Positions 26,335 through 35,572 of a stretch of 64,000 nucleotides of DNA are shown here, piece by piece. How positions within the stretch are numbered: the stretch's first letter is position 1; each line of letters starts with the position of its first letter. The notes beneath the pieces were generated by a model, which ran no database searches, had not been told where the DNA came from, and saw only the letters and a list, made by a program, of their open reading frames with translations. The stretch comes from Pirellulaceae bacterium (lineage in GTDB: Bacteria; Planctomycetota; Planctomycetia; Pirellulales; Pirellulaceae): assembly GCA_029243025.1 (NCBI GenBank), contig JAQWSU010000024.1:1-64000 (forward strand). The letters are read 5' to 3'. The position numbers and the translations under genes are program-made.

Positions 26335-26610
26335 AGATCTTCAGATTTTTGTCGAAATGGAAAAACTAAGATTTTTTCGATCGAGTTGGAAAAGCCTAAG
26401 AATATTTTTTGGCGTGGTTAAACACACCGATTTGCTTTGACGCACTGACGAATGAGCGTGAAACCGTTAGACACCCGCCTGCTTGATGGGATTGCCGACT
26501 CATTATCATCCGTTTCGCGGTAGCTGTCCAATCGATGAATTGATGTCGTTGGCGAGTGATGTTTCAATCGCGAATCGAGGTGCACCGATGTAGAGAAGCC
26601 GAAGCAGGAT
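26335..26610. other. Upstream region of the pectate-lyase-like gene
   Basis: A-rich on the plus strand next to the gene (runs of T on the coding strand), so probably its promoter region. No ORF with a recognisable product. It merges into the transposase relic. Confidence 0.4.
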
Positions 26611-26995
26611 TTGGCTGAAGGTCGGAACGATCTCGATCGTCTTTTAGAATTGATCGAGCTGGAGTCTCGGCAGTTCGGGAAAGTCAATACGTCGCTGGCA
26701 AACCCGAAGCAACGGATTGAAGAACTTGCAAAGAAGCTCGGCGAGAAGACCGCGAAAATCGATGAGCCGTTCTCCGAACGAGAAGAGGAGAAGCGGAAGG
26801 AAAAACGTGGCAAGAGGAAACGCAAAAATTGCAAAGAAGATCGCTAAGGCCACTCGTACGGAACACCTCTTCCCCGGAAATGGCCTGCAAACCATTATAC
26901 ACGCGTCCGGTTTGGCGGCTGTTACAGGGAGAGGCTCAGTTGGTTGGACGGCGAGCCTTGTTTGTTTTCGATCCTATTCCGTCCGATTGCCGTAA
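26611..26995 (+). pseudogene. Transposase relic (IS66-like N-terminus and following scraps)
   Basis: The first frame reads DRLLELIELESRQFG, then NPKQRIEELAKKLGEKTAKI and DEPFSEREEEKRKEKRGKRK: a coiled-coil start and a basic linker as in IS66-like or related planctomycete transposases. In a shifted frame follows KIAKATRTEHLFPGN, and in a third frame TRPVWRLLQGEAQLVG; these resemble the next part of such transposases. The gene is broken by frameshifts and its catalytic DDE part is absent. No terminal inverted repeats could be defined. The family assignment is from memory of the motif and is tentative. Confidence 0.55.
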
Positions 26996-27307
26996 ATCCC
27001 ATGAAAAATGGTACGAGACACTGTGGTGTACTGGGAGGCAGGGGCAGCAGCATCTCGCAGGACGTCGTGTTTGATCAAGGTGTGGATACCATCACTTTTG
27101 ATCGTACAACCACTCATCGAGCCCGTGTAAGCTATCCATCTTCGTGCATTCAATCGAAAACGACTCAGCAATTCGTTTTACAGTCTGGTTTGAGCAATCT
27201 TGGTTGCGGTACAATTACCGAAGAGTATTCCTGCGCAAGAAGAGTCTTGCGATCGTTAGTGATCTTTATCCTGAGTTAGGCGAGCTGCCAACGGCGGCGG
27301 GGTTATT
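26996..27307. other. Gap before the second PSD1 gene
   Basis: Nothing recognisable is encoded. GAGCCTTGTTTGTTTTCG around 26958 resembles the 3' end of the dispersed repeat family. The promoter of the 27308 gene is expected here. Confidence 0.35.
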
Positions 27308-30300
27308 GTGTTTGGATCATCACTGCAATTTTGTTGCTTGGTATTTCTAGCGACGGTCACAACAGTCTTTGGCCAGGATCATACTTCGGACTACAGAAAA
27401 GCCATTATGGATTCAAACCCCAATCAACATTGGGGGTTTGAATCAGTTTCCAAGTCCAAAAATGTCTCAAAGACCTCTGGCCCGATTTCGCCAGAGTACC
27501 CCGCCTTTTCAAAAGTAAACTCGGCTGTCGCGATCAAGAACGGTGGCCGAATCATGATCAATGACCCGGGAGAAAACTCGGTTTTCGATTTCAAAAACGG
27601 TGATGAGATTACGGTCGAAGCGATGGTTCAGCTTGCAGAGCTGCGCGGTCAGGCTGCGATTTTAACGAAGGGCCGCACCAACAACCCTGGCGTTCCCACC
27701 AATAACCAAAACTGGGCATTCCGAATTAAGTCGACTTCTCGAGGGACTGCTGGAGTCAATTTTCTTTTCCGTAGTCGCGACGATAGGGATCATAAAAGCG
27801 ACTGGCATCGCTGGACAAGTACGAGCGGTTTCGGAATTAATGCAGGTTGGCATCATGTCGCGATAAGCTATCGATTTGGGGAGCCAGATTCAATTCGCGG
27901 CTATATTGATGGCAAACCGGTAAAGGGAAAATGGGACTTGGGGGGGCCAACCCAAGTGGCACCCGTTGTCGACAATGATGAAGTCTGGATTGGCTCTTCG
28001 ATGGGTGGGAACCTTGGAAATTCCTTGTTCGGGGCCGTCGATGAGATTGCACTCTACCGCCGCATTGTGCCTGCCAGTGTCATTTCGAAACGTTATGAAC
28101 GTGTAGAGCCCGAATTGATTTTGCCGGAACCCAGATCGGGGCATTTGGAAATTTCCATTCATCCATGGACGGAAAAAAATAAACTTCCAATCAATCCGAA
28201 GCCAGCGCTTGATCAATGGCAGCAAAGTGCACTTGGATTCGTGCGACTCCCCAGAAAGTACGACAATTGGGGAGTACGTGACGACTGGGGCACCGGAGTG
28301 TTGGTTCGTGCCGTAACCGCAATAACTCTTGAGCCAGGCGAATATGAATTCTTGGGACGTAGTCGCGGAGTGGCTCGGTTGTTCGTCGACGGTCAAAAGA
28401 TCATGGACTTCCCTCCCGTTCGGCGTGGGGGAGGAGCGCACAACCAAGTCAAACCGATTCCTGAAGTACCCAGAAAAGGCATGCGTCCCCATGCTCTCGA
28501 CGACATTGAAAAAATCGTAACGTTTTCCAGTTCCGGTGGCAGGCATTCAATCGTTTACGACGTGATGGTCGGTGGACCGAGGCTTCGTCTTGAATTTGGC
28601 GAGGGCTGTTTGGCAATCGCTCGAAAAGGAGAAATGTTTCGACTGGTCGGACCCACCGCGGGTCCAGAGTTGACCGACACGGGATGGCAAGAATTTTTTG
28701 AACAAACATCTGAGTGGTTAGACGCGCGTGATCGAATGATTCGCCGAAAAAATGATCAACAAGCGAACTACTGGAAGCAGCGTCATCAACTTGCGATTGA
28801 GCAATTGGTCAAAAATACAGGAGGTGAAAACCGCAGTATCGATCACATTGTCGAAAGTAGAATCGCCCGAGCCGAATCGGGCGACGCCGACTCATTTTTT
28901 AACCGTGAGGTCCAACCTCTGTTGGCCAAGCATTGCTATCGCTGTCACGGTGAAAAGGAAAAAGGTGATCTCAATCTCAGGAATCAGAAGCATCTCTTTG
29001 CCGAAGGGGCGTCAGGAGATCCCATTGTTGTTCCCGGTCAACCTGGGGAAAGTCACTTGCTGTATCGGGTCAGTCTAGAAGCCGAAGCCGAGCGCATGCC
29101 GCCCACGGGTGATGGTTTATCCGATGATGAAATTTCGATTCTCAAAAAATGGATCGGAAATGGCGGTGAGATTGAACCTGAACCAAAAACAATTCTGCCG
29201 ATACCGCCTCAACTCGATGACTTGAATTTTTTGCGCCGTGCATGGATTGATGTGGTCGGCGTGGCTCCGCCGCTGGATGTTGTCAAAACGTTTCAAAAAG
29301 ATAGTTCGGCGGACAAACGAAGCCGAATGATTGATCAGTTGCTGAAAGATGAACGATGGGCTGACAATTGGATGGGCTATTGGCAAGACGTTTTGGCTGA
29401 AAATCCCAACTTGCTAAAACCTAACCTGAATAATACGGGACCCTTTCGGTATTGGATTTTGGAGGCTTTGCAGGATAACAAGCCAATGGATCGATTTGCG
29501 ACCGAATTGATCACGATGCGTGGTAGCGTTTGGGATGGAGGAGCAGCCGGATTTTTCGAGGCATCCCAAAATGACGTTCCGATGGCGGCAAAAGCCCACA
29601 TTATTGGTACCGCCTTTTTGGGAGTTGAATTGAAGTGCGCTCGCTGCCACGACGCGCCCTATCATGAGACGACGCAACGAGACGTGTTTGAAATCGCTGC
29701 GATGTTGGAACGAAAGCCGATCAAACTTCCGAGTACCAGTAGTGTGCCGAAAGGTTTTTTCGAACACGTTGCCAAGGGTGGCCGCGAACCCCTGATTGAG
29801 GCTTCGTTAAATATCGGTGAAACGATTAATCCTCGCTGGCCCTTTGACGGGCTAATTGAGGCGTTACCCCAAACTGATCTTTTTGAAAACCTCGACTCCA
29901 GAGAACAGCTTGCAGCTCAAATAACTTTCTCCAGACGATTTGCTGAGGTGATCGTCAACAGAGTTTGGAAGCGACTGATGGGAGCAGGGCTCGTTGAGTC
30001 TGTCGACGACTGGGAAGGCAAACGACCGAGTGATCCGGAGCTTTTAGAACGACTGTCGGATGAATTTATTCGCTCCGGGTACGACCTCAAAGCACTGACC
30101 CGATTCATCATGAACTCCGAGTTGTACCAACGGCAGGCAATCGATCCACCGTCGAATTTTGCCGAGTCAGACCGACTCTTCGAAGGTCCTTATCGTCGGC
30201 GGATGACGGCTGAGCAAGTGGTCGATAACGCTTGGCATGTATCTGGGAAAACAATGGATCTGGGTTGGCTAACCATGGATCGTGAAGGACGTTTGAAACC

Positions 30301-30919
30301 CGGGTTCTTCATGAACTTCGGACAACCCAAAAAGGCGTGGGAATTCACTACCTTGGCGAACGAACGAGACCGCCCAAGCTTGGCGATGCCCCGAATGCAA
30401 GCCGTGGTCGATGTGTTGCTGGCCTTTGGATGGCGCAATTCACGTCAGGAACCGACAAGTCAGCGAAACGAAGCCCCCAACCCTTTACAGCCTGGCGTTC
30501 TTGCCAACGGAGTTATGGGGGGGTGGTTAACTCGGCTGACTGATGAATCCGAGATTACAAAAATGTGCGTTGAAGCATCGTCGGTGGAACAGTTAACCGA
30601 GGATTTGTTTCTTCGTTACTTGACAAGAATTCCCACGAAAAATGAGAGGGTAGCGTTTGAGTCTCTACTGCAGAACGGATTGGAAGATCGCCTGGCTCCC
30701 GTTGATCAACAAAGGGCCAAACAAGAACCCAAGCGTTATCCGTACGTTTCATGGTCCAATCATCTCGATAATGAAGCGAACACGATTAAACAACAACAGG
30801 AGGCTGACGCTCGGCGCGGCGATCCACCGACCCGTTATTTGAAAGATGCATGGCGCAAAAACGCAGAAGATGCTTTGTGGGCTCTGCTGAATTCGCCCGA
30901 AATGATTCTGATTCCTTAA
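27308..30919 (+). CDS. LamG and PA14-like domains fused to Planctomycete cytochrome C, DUF1549 and DUF1553
   Basis: Starts with GTG 27308; MFGSSLQFCCLVFLATVTTVFG is the signal peptide. Domains in order: a LamG/concanavalin-like lectin domain (about residues 40-250, with NGDEITVEAMVQL and AGWHHVAISYRFGEPDSIRG then YIDG); a PA14-like domain (about 290-440, GEYEFLGRSRGVARLFVDGQ); PSCyt1 with CYRCHGEKEKGDLNLR; DUF1549 with CARCHDAPYHETTQRDVFE; and DUF1553 (VIVNRVWKRLMGAGLVESVDD). Exported, probably haem-binding and carbohydrate-binding, function unknown. The DUF1501 gene follows after 23 bp and makes the usual pair. At 1,203 aa it is longer than the 2740-5856 homologue because of the lectin domains. 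Confidence 0.9.
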   Translation: MFGSSLQFCCLVFLATVTTVFGQDHTSDYRKAIMDSNPNQHWGFESVSKSKNVSKTSGPISPEYPAFSKVNSAVAIKNGGRIMINDPGENSVFDFKNGDEITVEAMVQLAELRGQAAILTKGRTNNPGVPTNNQNWAFRIKSTSRGTAGVNFLFRSRDDRDHKSDWHRWTSTSGFGINAGWHHVAISYRFGEPDSIRGYIDGKPVKGKWDLGGPTQVAPVVDNDEVWIGSSMGGNLGNSLFGAVDEIALYRRIVPASVISKRYERVEPELILPEPRSGHLEISIHPWTEKNKLPINPKPALDQWQQSALGFVRLPRKYDNWGVRDDWGTGVLVRAVTAITLEPGEYEFLGRSRGVARLFVDGQKIMDFPPVRRGGGAHNQVKPIPEVPRKGMRPHALDDIEKIVTFSSSGGRHSIVYDVMVGGPRLRLEFGEGCLAIARKGEMFRLVGPTAGPELTDTGWQEFFEQTSEWLDARDRMIRRKNDQQANYWKQRHQLAIEQLVKNTGGENRSIDHIVESRIARAESGDADSFFNREVQPLLAKHCYRCHGEKEKGDLNLRNQKHLFAEGASGDPIVVPGQPGESHLLYRVSLEAEAERMPPTGDGLSDDEISILKKWIGNGGEIEPEPKTILPIPPQLDDLNFLRRAWIDVVGVAPPLDVVKTFQKDSSADKRSRMIDQLLKDERWADNWMGYWQDVLAENPNLLKPNLNNTGPFRYWILEALQDNKPMDRFATELITMRGSVWDGGAAGFFEASQNDVPMAAKAHIIGTAFLGVELKCARCHDAPYHETTQRDVFEIAAMLERKPIKLPSTSSVPKGFFEHVAKGGREPLIEASLNIGETINPRWPFDGLIEALPQTDLFENLDSREQLAAQITFSRRFAEVIVNRVWKRLMGAGLVESVDDWEGKRPSDPELLERLSDEFIRSGYDLKALTRFIMNSELYQRQAIDPPSNFAESDRLFEGPYRRRMTAEQVVDNAWHVSGKTMDLGWLTMDREGRLKPGFFMNFGQPKKAWEFTTLANERDRPSLAMPRMQAVVDVLLAFGWRNSRQEPTSQRNEAPNPLQPGVLANGVMGGWLTRLTDESEITKMCVEASSVEQLTEDLFLRYLTRIPTKNERVAFESLLQNGLEDRLAPVDQQRAKQEPKRYPYVSWSNHLDNEANTIKQQQEADARRGDPPTRYLKDAWRKNAEDALWALLNSPEMILIP

Positions 30920-30942
30920 TTGCCTTACGAGACAACCGTGAC

Positions 30943-32217
30943 ATGAATCGACGAACGTTCCTCAAATCATCAAGCCTGACCACAGCGACCTTAGCAGCTG
31001 CACCGGCTCTCGGGGCACCGATTGTTCCCTTGGGAAAGGCAGAGCATTGCGTGATGCTTTGGCTTGGAGGTGGCATGTCCCAAATTGATACGTTTGATCC
31101 GAAATTGTCAGGGGATGCAAAGGCAAACAAGCCAGGTAGCTATTACAAAGCGATTGATACTTCTGTGCCAGGGGTAAAGATATGTCAGCATTTACCCAAG
31201 ACCGCAAAGTTAATGGAACGAGTTACCGCGGTTCGATCGTTGCACCACGATGTGGTAGATGAACATGCAGCGGCGACTAACCGAATGCATACGGGCCGAA
31301 AAACTTCGGGGACGGTAACGTATCCTTCACTGGGTTCAATTGTGGCACAGAGGCGAGGGCCACTAACTGAAGGTTTCCCAGCCTATATGGTGCTCGGTTA
31401 TCCAAACATTGTGCGTGGCCCAGGTTTTCTTGGACCCGAAGCGGGGTTCGTTTACACCACAGATCTGAAGTCTGGCCCGGCCGGATTAGCGCGATCCAAA
31501 TGGTTGACCGCCAGGAGAGTTGCTCGTCGAGAAGCGTTGCTTCGTGAGGTCCGAAAAGGCGGAACCAGGCGATTCAGTAATGATCAGACATTCAACGCAT
31601 ACGATTCTGCAGTTCGAGAAAGTTTAAGGTTGTCGGGGCCCGAATTCATGAAGGTGTTCAACCTCGACTCCGAGCCGAGTGATTTGCGAAACGCTTATGG
31701 GAGTGAGTTTGGGCAGCGATGTTTGTTGGCACGAAGGCTTTTTCAAGCAGGTGTGCGATTTGTCGAAATCTCTTACAGCGATAATTTCAAAAATGGTACC
31801 GGTTGGGATACACACAATGAAGGACAGCTCAACCAACACTTGCTAATTAAAGACCTGGATGATGCGCTATCGACATTGATGAATGACCTTGAGCAAAATC
31901 AATTGCTCAAGAAAACGATCATCATTGTAAATTCTGAGTTTGGTCGCCCGGGAAGTTTTGATTCCGGTGGGGGTCGCGGTCACCATTCGAAGTGTTTTAC
32001 CAATGTTATCGCCGGCGGTGGACTCAATCATACAGGTGCGTACGGAGTTAGCGACAAATTCGCAGAATCAATCGTCGATAGTCCAGTCAGCGTACCCGAC
32101 TTTTTTGCGACAATCCTTGCCACCCTCCAGATTGATCCCAGCGAAAATCTTTACGACGGTGATCGACCCGTACCTATCACCGACGGCGGAAAGCCGATTG
32201 CAAAGTTAATGGCTTGA
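30943..32217 (+). CDS. DUF1501 (sulfatase-like fold) exported protein, second copy
   Basis: Start at ATG 30943: MNRRTFLKSSSLTTATLAAAP is a Tat signal (NRRTFLK). DUF1501 landmarks: CVMLWLGGGMSQIDTFDPK, VRSLHHDVVDEHAAATNRMH then TGR, GWDTHNEGQLNQHL, IIVNSEFGRPGSFDSGGGRG followed by HHSKCFTNVIAGGG, and PVSVPDFFATILATL. It lies 23 bp after the LamG-PSD1 gene and is its operon partner. It differs clearly from the copy at 5846-7237 and belongs to another subgroup. Confidence 0.92.
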   Translation: MNRRTFLKSSSLTTATLAAAPALGAPIVPLGKAEHCVMLWLGGGMSQIDTFDPKLSGDAKANKPGSYYKAIDTSVPGVKICQHLPKTAKLMERVTAVRSLHHDVVDEHAAATNRMHTGRKTSGTVTYPSLGSIVAQRRGPLTEGFPAYMVLGYPNIVRGPGFLGPEAGFVYTTDLKSGPAGLARSKWLTARRVARREALLREVRKGGTRRFSNDQTFNAYDSAVRESLRLSGPEFMKVFNLDSEPSDLRNAYGSEFGQRCLLARRLFQAGVRFVEISYSDNFKNGTGWDTHNEGQLNQHLLIKDLDDALSTLMNDLEQNQLLKKTIIIVNSEFGRPGSFDSGGGRGHHSKCFTNVIAGGGLNHTGAYGVSDKFAESIVDSPVSVPDFFATILATLQIDPSENLYDGDRPVPITDGGKPIAKLMA

Positions 32218-32667
32218 AAAGGGTCGATAGGAATCAGCCCCGAAACCCCGATCTTCTTGCAGACCTGGCCGATCGTCATGCCTTTGGCTCGCCGTTGCTC
32301 ATGACACACTGGGAAATATGTGGACCGAGACTTTTATCCCCGTTGCGAATCCTAGAGGCCGCCTCCACTGAAGCCGGAGTCCCAACCCGACTCAAACCCA
32401 AACAGGCTTGACCGTTGATTCTGGCGGGCCTTGCTTTTGGCCCCTTGTATCGCGAGGGCAACCAAAAATTCACCACTTTCCCTTTTTGCCCGGAACTTTT
32501 CGGAAGGGCAGACTCGCAGCAATAGAGATGCAAAATCGACCAGAGAGAATCCCGCCGCGCACTTCATTCCGCGACTCGCCTGTAATTCAAGGCATCGTTT
32601 TCGGTGAGGACTGGCAGGTTGATCTGGGTGCAAGTGACGGATGCTTGTCACAACATTTAGATGGAAT
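32218..32667. other. Intergenic gap containing dispersed repeat copy B
   Basis: The gap lies between convergent genes. It holds repeat copy B at 32336-32440 and otherwise only translations that are shadows of the repeat. Confidence 0.5.
32336..32440 (+). repeat. Dispersed repeat with terminator-like hairpin, copy B (diverged)
   Basis: CGTTGCGAATCC (32341-32352), GAGGCCGCCTCCACTGAAG and TCTGGCGGGCCTTGCTTTTG (from 32420) keep the order of the family. The left hairpin arm is degraded (AACAGGCTTGACCG). It sits between two convergent genes, a natural terminator position. Confidence 0.65.
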
Positions 32668-33117
32668 TTACTTTGCCTTCCCGCTGATCACAAACTTCAC
32701 TGGCTTTGTGGGCTTCTTGACGACCAGTAATTCATAAGGTTGCGTCAACGCTTGGGTCGTGAAACTGTCGGGTGGAGGGCTTGTCGTTCGCACAGAAACA
32801 ACGACCGCTTTATCGGTCTCCTTGACACTTGTGATTTTAATCTGATAGCCACCGGTGTTTTGCTGTCCCATGAAAACAGCCAATACGACTTGCTGCGTAA
32901 AGTCCACCGGCGGCAGCTTTGGCTGCGGATTTACCGTCTTGTGCACTTCTTTCCAGACCTTTTGCCACGCCTTACGGTTGTCGATGACCTGCTCTCCGGG
33001 CTTCGTCACTCCCGAGGAGTATCCACGGAACCTCGGTTGCTCATCTGCGCGGGACGTAACCGCCACAGCGGCGAAACAGACAGCAACAGCGGGATAAATT
33101 AGCAGAGCTTTTTTCAT
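32668..33117 (-). CDS. Secreted PrcB_C-like protein
   Basis: Start set at ATG 33117, with a perfect Shine-Dalgarno GGAGGT seven bases upstream; MKKALLIYPAVAVCFAAVAV is a signal peptide. The mature part RGYSSGVTKPGEQVIDNRKA, then WQKVWKEVHKTVNP, VDFTQQVVLAVFMGQQNTGG and YQIKITSVKETDKAVVVSV is the typical single PrcB C-terminal domain, known from the PrcB component of a spirochaete protease complex and found alone in many secreted proteins. It ends QPYELLVVKKPTKPVKFVIS. Probably a periplasmic binding or assembly protein; the partner is unknown. Confidence 0.85.
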   Translation of the reverse strand: MKKALLIYPAVAVCFAAVAVTSRADEQPRFRGYSSGVTKPGEQVIDNRKAWQKVWKEVHKTVNPQPKLPPVDFTQQVVLAVFMGQQNTGGYQIKITSVKETDKAVVVSVRTTSPPPDSFTTQALTQPYELLVVKKPTKPVKFVISGKAK

Positions 33118-33674
33118 TTCAACCTCCAAGTGGAGTTTTTTGATGGGCGTACAGGTTTGATGCAACGCGGTTCGCATAAGTTCCCTCTTTTTTTGTTCCG
33201 TTTATCTGGCCTTGTTGGACCACGAATTGCCCTCGCAGCAAGCTGATGCTAGGAATGAGAAGTGTGGGTTGCTTCCTCGGAAGAGGTCTTCGATGACGAC
33301 TGCCTAGAATTGTGCAGGGCACATGTTCCGCTCGCTTTTCCCCGATTCATGGCTACAAACGGCCGTGTTTCGCCAACGAAGCAGTCCAACTCTTTAGGTG
33401 ATCGTGAGTCTACGCAGATGAACTCGCATCAGTTCGATGAGCTGACTCACTGCCTGAACTGTTCCAGTGATCGCCTCGAGACGGTCACCAAGAGACGGTC
33501 ACCAAGAAGGGCGAACGTCCTCTGGGTCAAACCCGAGTCCCCACCCGTGTACGCCCCGGATCAACCAGGATGTAGGGCGCGATCATTGGCCCGACTGTTT
33601 TTCAGCGGTCCTTGTTGCTGGTGGTAATCGCGCGGGTTACGTTCATACATGCACCTTACCGACCTATCTCAAAC
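33118..33674. other. Intergenic gap with a tandem duplication
   Basis: No gene is supported. GAGACGGTCACCAA is present twice in tandem at 33478-33505. Around 33520-33640 there are distant echoes of the dispersed repeat (GGGTCAAACCCGAGTCC, GGTCCTTGTTGCTGG), too diverged to count as a copy. The 5' side must contain the promoter of the PrcB-like gene. Confidence 0.45.
33478..33505. repeat. 14-bp tandem duplication
   Basis: GAGACGGTCACCAA occurs at 33478-33491 and 33492-33505 without mismatch. Confidence 0.9.
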
Positions 33675-34772
33675 CTAGTACTGCACGTGGAATCCGGGCG
33701 ACTTCAACGCGATGCGATAGAGACTGGTGTCCACCGTGATGTAGAGCGTGTGCTGCTCTTTGTCGATGCCAAACTCGACGTTGCTGGGCAAGCCCACGGG
33801 TGGATTTTCGGGGTCTTCCGCGGATTGGCCCTCTGGACCGGTGGGGATGAAAGCGACTTCATCGCCTGCGGGATTGAGAACCATTACGCCGGGGCGACCC
33901 GCATCGCGGATCGTCAGATAGATGTTACCTTTGGCGTCGACACACATTCCATCGCAGCCCTTCTTTTCTTTGAAATCGATGAGGACTCGAGGGTCGCGGG
34001 CTTGTCCCAGGTTGTCAATTGTGAAGGCGTGAATTTTCATCGCGCCCTGCTTGGGCGGCGGCTGCGTGGGATCGATTTTATCCGTGCCATTGTCGTGGTC
34101 GGCAACGTACAAAGTGCGGCCATCCGGGCTCAACGCGATCCCATTCGGTTTGGATACGGCTCGTGTCACTTCGACAATCCGACCCGTCCGATTGTTGATC
34201 CGGTACACCGCTCGGTGTTCCAGTTCGCGCGTCTCCTCGCCCAAGTAGCGTGGGTCTGTAAAATAGATTCGTCCACGTCGATCGACACACAGATCGTTGG
34301 GGGCATTGAACCGTTTACCAGTAAACCGGTCGGCCACCACAGTTCGCTCACCCGTCTCCACATTCCAGCGGGTTACCGCGCGACCTCCTTCATCCGCACC
34401 TTCACAGGCAAGCAACTGGCCGCGGCGGTCAAAGATCAAGCCGTTGGACTTATGGCTATTCTCGGTAAATACCGTTGTCTTCTTAGTGGCGGGATCGAAC
34501 CGCAAGATCATGCCGTGATCGGCACCAAGGCGGATGTCGGAGAAATAGATGCTGCCGTCGGGTGCGACGGCGGCTCCTTCCGTCAAGCCTCCCTCAAGCT
34601 CGGCCGTGCGGGTGAACAACCGTTCGAGTTTGGCGTCGGACGAGACGATCGAGCTTTCCGCAGGGAAGGGAATCTTGACGGCCTTTTCGGTCGCATCGTC
34701 ACTGGGTTTTTCATCCGCCAAGCCTAGGGCGACGAAGAGCATGCAGAATCCGACAGTCAAGGCAGCGCGCAT
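33675..34772 (-). CDS. SMP-30/gluconolactonase/LRE-like exported protein
   Basis: MRAALTVGFCMLFVALGLADE is a signal peptide. The body is a six-bladed beta-propeller of the SMP-30 family: LEGGLTEGAAVAPDGSIYFS, then DIRLG with the metal-binding Glu region; NSHKSNGLIFDRRGQLLACE; FNAPNDLCVDRRGRIYFTDP, with the conserved Asn-Asp pair; SKPNGIALSPDGRTLYVADH; and GCDGMCVDAKGNIYLTI with the Asp metal site. Family members hydrolyse sugar lactones or related esters using a divalent cation. At 365 aa with secretion signal it is likely periplasmic. No clear operon partner; a repeat-type terminator (copy C) lies upstream. Confidence 0.9.
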   Translation of the reverse strand: MRAALTVGFCMLFVALGLADEKPSDDATEKAVKIPFPAESSIVSSDAKLERLFTRTAELEGGLTEGAAVAPDGSIYFSDIRLGADHGMILRFDPATKKTTVFTENSHKSNGLIFDRRGQLLACEGADEGGRAVTRWNVETGERTVVADRFTGKRFNAPNDLCVDRRGRIYFTDPRYLGEETRELEHRAVYRINNRTGRIVEVTRAVSKPNGIALSPDGRTLYVADHDNGTDKIDPTQPPPKQGAMKIHAFTIDNLGQARDPRVLIDFKEKKGCDGMCVDAKGNIYLTIRDAGRPGVMVLNPAGDEVAFIPTGPEGQSAEDPENPPVGLPSNVEFGIDKEQHTLYITVDTSLYRIALKSPGFHVQY

Positions 34773-34871
34773 CGTATGACTTCCTCCAAGACCTGAAAAG
34801 ATTGGGGGTCGTGTGTATCGTACTTCGGCCAGGATTGTAAGTCACTGGGGTAGTCGTCGCAAGCAATTGGG

Positions 34872-34935
34872 AGGCTCGATTTCAACAAGGCCAGTCAGTG
34901 AAAACTGGCGGGCCTTGTTCGTTTAGGTATTGGGA
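34872..34935 (+). repeat. Dispersed repeat, copy C (3' hairpin part)
   Basis: GCTCGATTTCAACAAGG is followed by the hairpin CAAGGCCAGTCAGTG...CTGGCGGGCCTTG (34886-34917) and TTCGTTT. Only the hairpin half of the family is kept. On the minus strand it lies just downstream of the NTF2-like gene and could terminate it. Confidence 0.75.
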
Positions 34936-34973
34936 TGACAACCGGTGTCTTGCGAAACCTCTGACAATGCTGA

Positions 34974-35444
34974 TCAAACGACTGGATTGTAGGGCAGATG
35001 GGAGTCGTGCAAGGCGATTCTCAGCTTTCCGACAGCATTAATCGTGTAGGCAAACGAGTACTCAACTTTCACATCATCGCCACCTTCGTGTGGCGTGAAA
35101 TAATAATTCCCCATCGCGATACCCATATCACCCGTAATCTTAGTGCCGATATTCTCCCATTGCACGTTTGACCAAGGCTTGATCGCAAACCCGTGATCTT
35201 CAGGATACTTTTCGTTTCCACCGATGAAATAAGAAAGCGCACCCTCAAAATCCAAACGGAATTGCTTTTCAGAAGTGAGCGTTGGCTTAAAAAGCACGAC
35301 TCCTTCCTCGTAGTTATAAAACTCATGGATGTGCGCTTCGGCAGCAGCTTGATAGTCACCTTTTTCAAGAAACACTTTCCCGATTTTTACGATCCCTTCC
35401 CCCCAGGATCTTTGAGCATCCAATATCGAGCTATCTGCAATCAT
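34974..35444 (-). CDS. NTF2/SnoaL-like small protein
   Basis: The 156-residue cytoplasmic protein has the cystatin-like alpha+beta cone fold pattern: an N-terminal helix (AQRSWGEGIVKIGKVFLEKG), AAAEAHIHEFYNYEEGVVLF, then KPTLTSEKQFRLDFEGALSY followed by FIGGN, and beta strands DMGIAMGNYYFTP, VKVEYSFAYTINAVGKLRIA and LHDSHLPY. Close relatives form a family of stand-alone NTF2-like proteins, some misannotated as phosphoribosyl-AMP cyclohydrolase; no enzymatic function is established. The gene diverges from the carbonic-anhydrase-like gene, and the TGCAAT palindrome at 35521-35537 lies between them, so both could share that regulator. Confidence 0.85.
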   Translation of the reverse strand: MIADSSILDAQRSWGEGIVKIGKVFLEKGDYQAAAEAHIHEFYNYEEGVVLFKPTLTSEKQFRLDFEGALSYFIGGNEKYPEDHGFAIKPWSNVQWENIGTKITGDMGIAMGNYYFTPHEGGDDVKVEYSFAYTINAVGKLRIALHDSHLPYNPVV

Positions 35445-35520
35445 ATCTACTTCCCAAACACAAATTTATTGATGTTGTTTCGACAAGTCACATTGCCCCA
35501 AAAACCACTAACATATAAAA

Positions 35521-35537
35521 TTGCAATTCGATTGCAA
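35521..35537. promoter_or_regulatory. 17-bp palindromic operator, candidate Zur-like site
   Basis: TTGCAAT-TCG-ATTGCAA is a perfect seven-base inverted repeat with a 3-bp centre. It lies 36 bp upstream of the carbonic-anhydrase-like start (35573) and 77 bp upstream of the divergent NTF2-like start. The same 15-bp palindrome type appears twice before the CobW operon at 43616-43647, in the same position relative to the gene. Fur-family regulators such as Zur bind palindromes of this size. Site existence is seen in the sequence; the regulator is inferred. Confidence 0.6.
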
Positions 35538-35572
35538 GTGCGATTCAATACCGACTTTTGGAGTTGCAAGCA

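Noticed and set aside
33612-34727. 371-aa plus-strand ORF
   Set aside because: It lies antisense to the SMP-30 gene (33675-34772), which has clear family motifs; the plus-strand translation has none.
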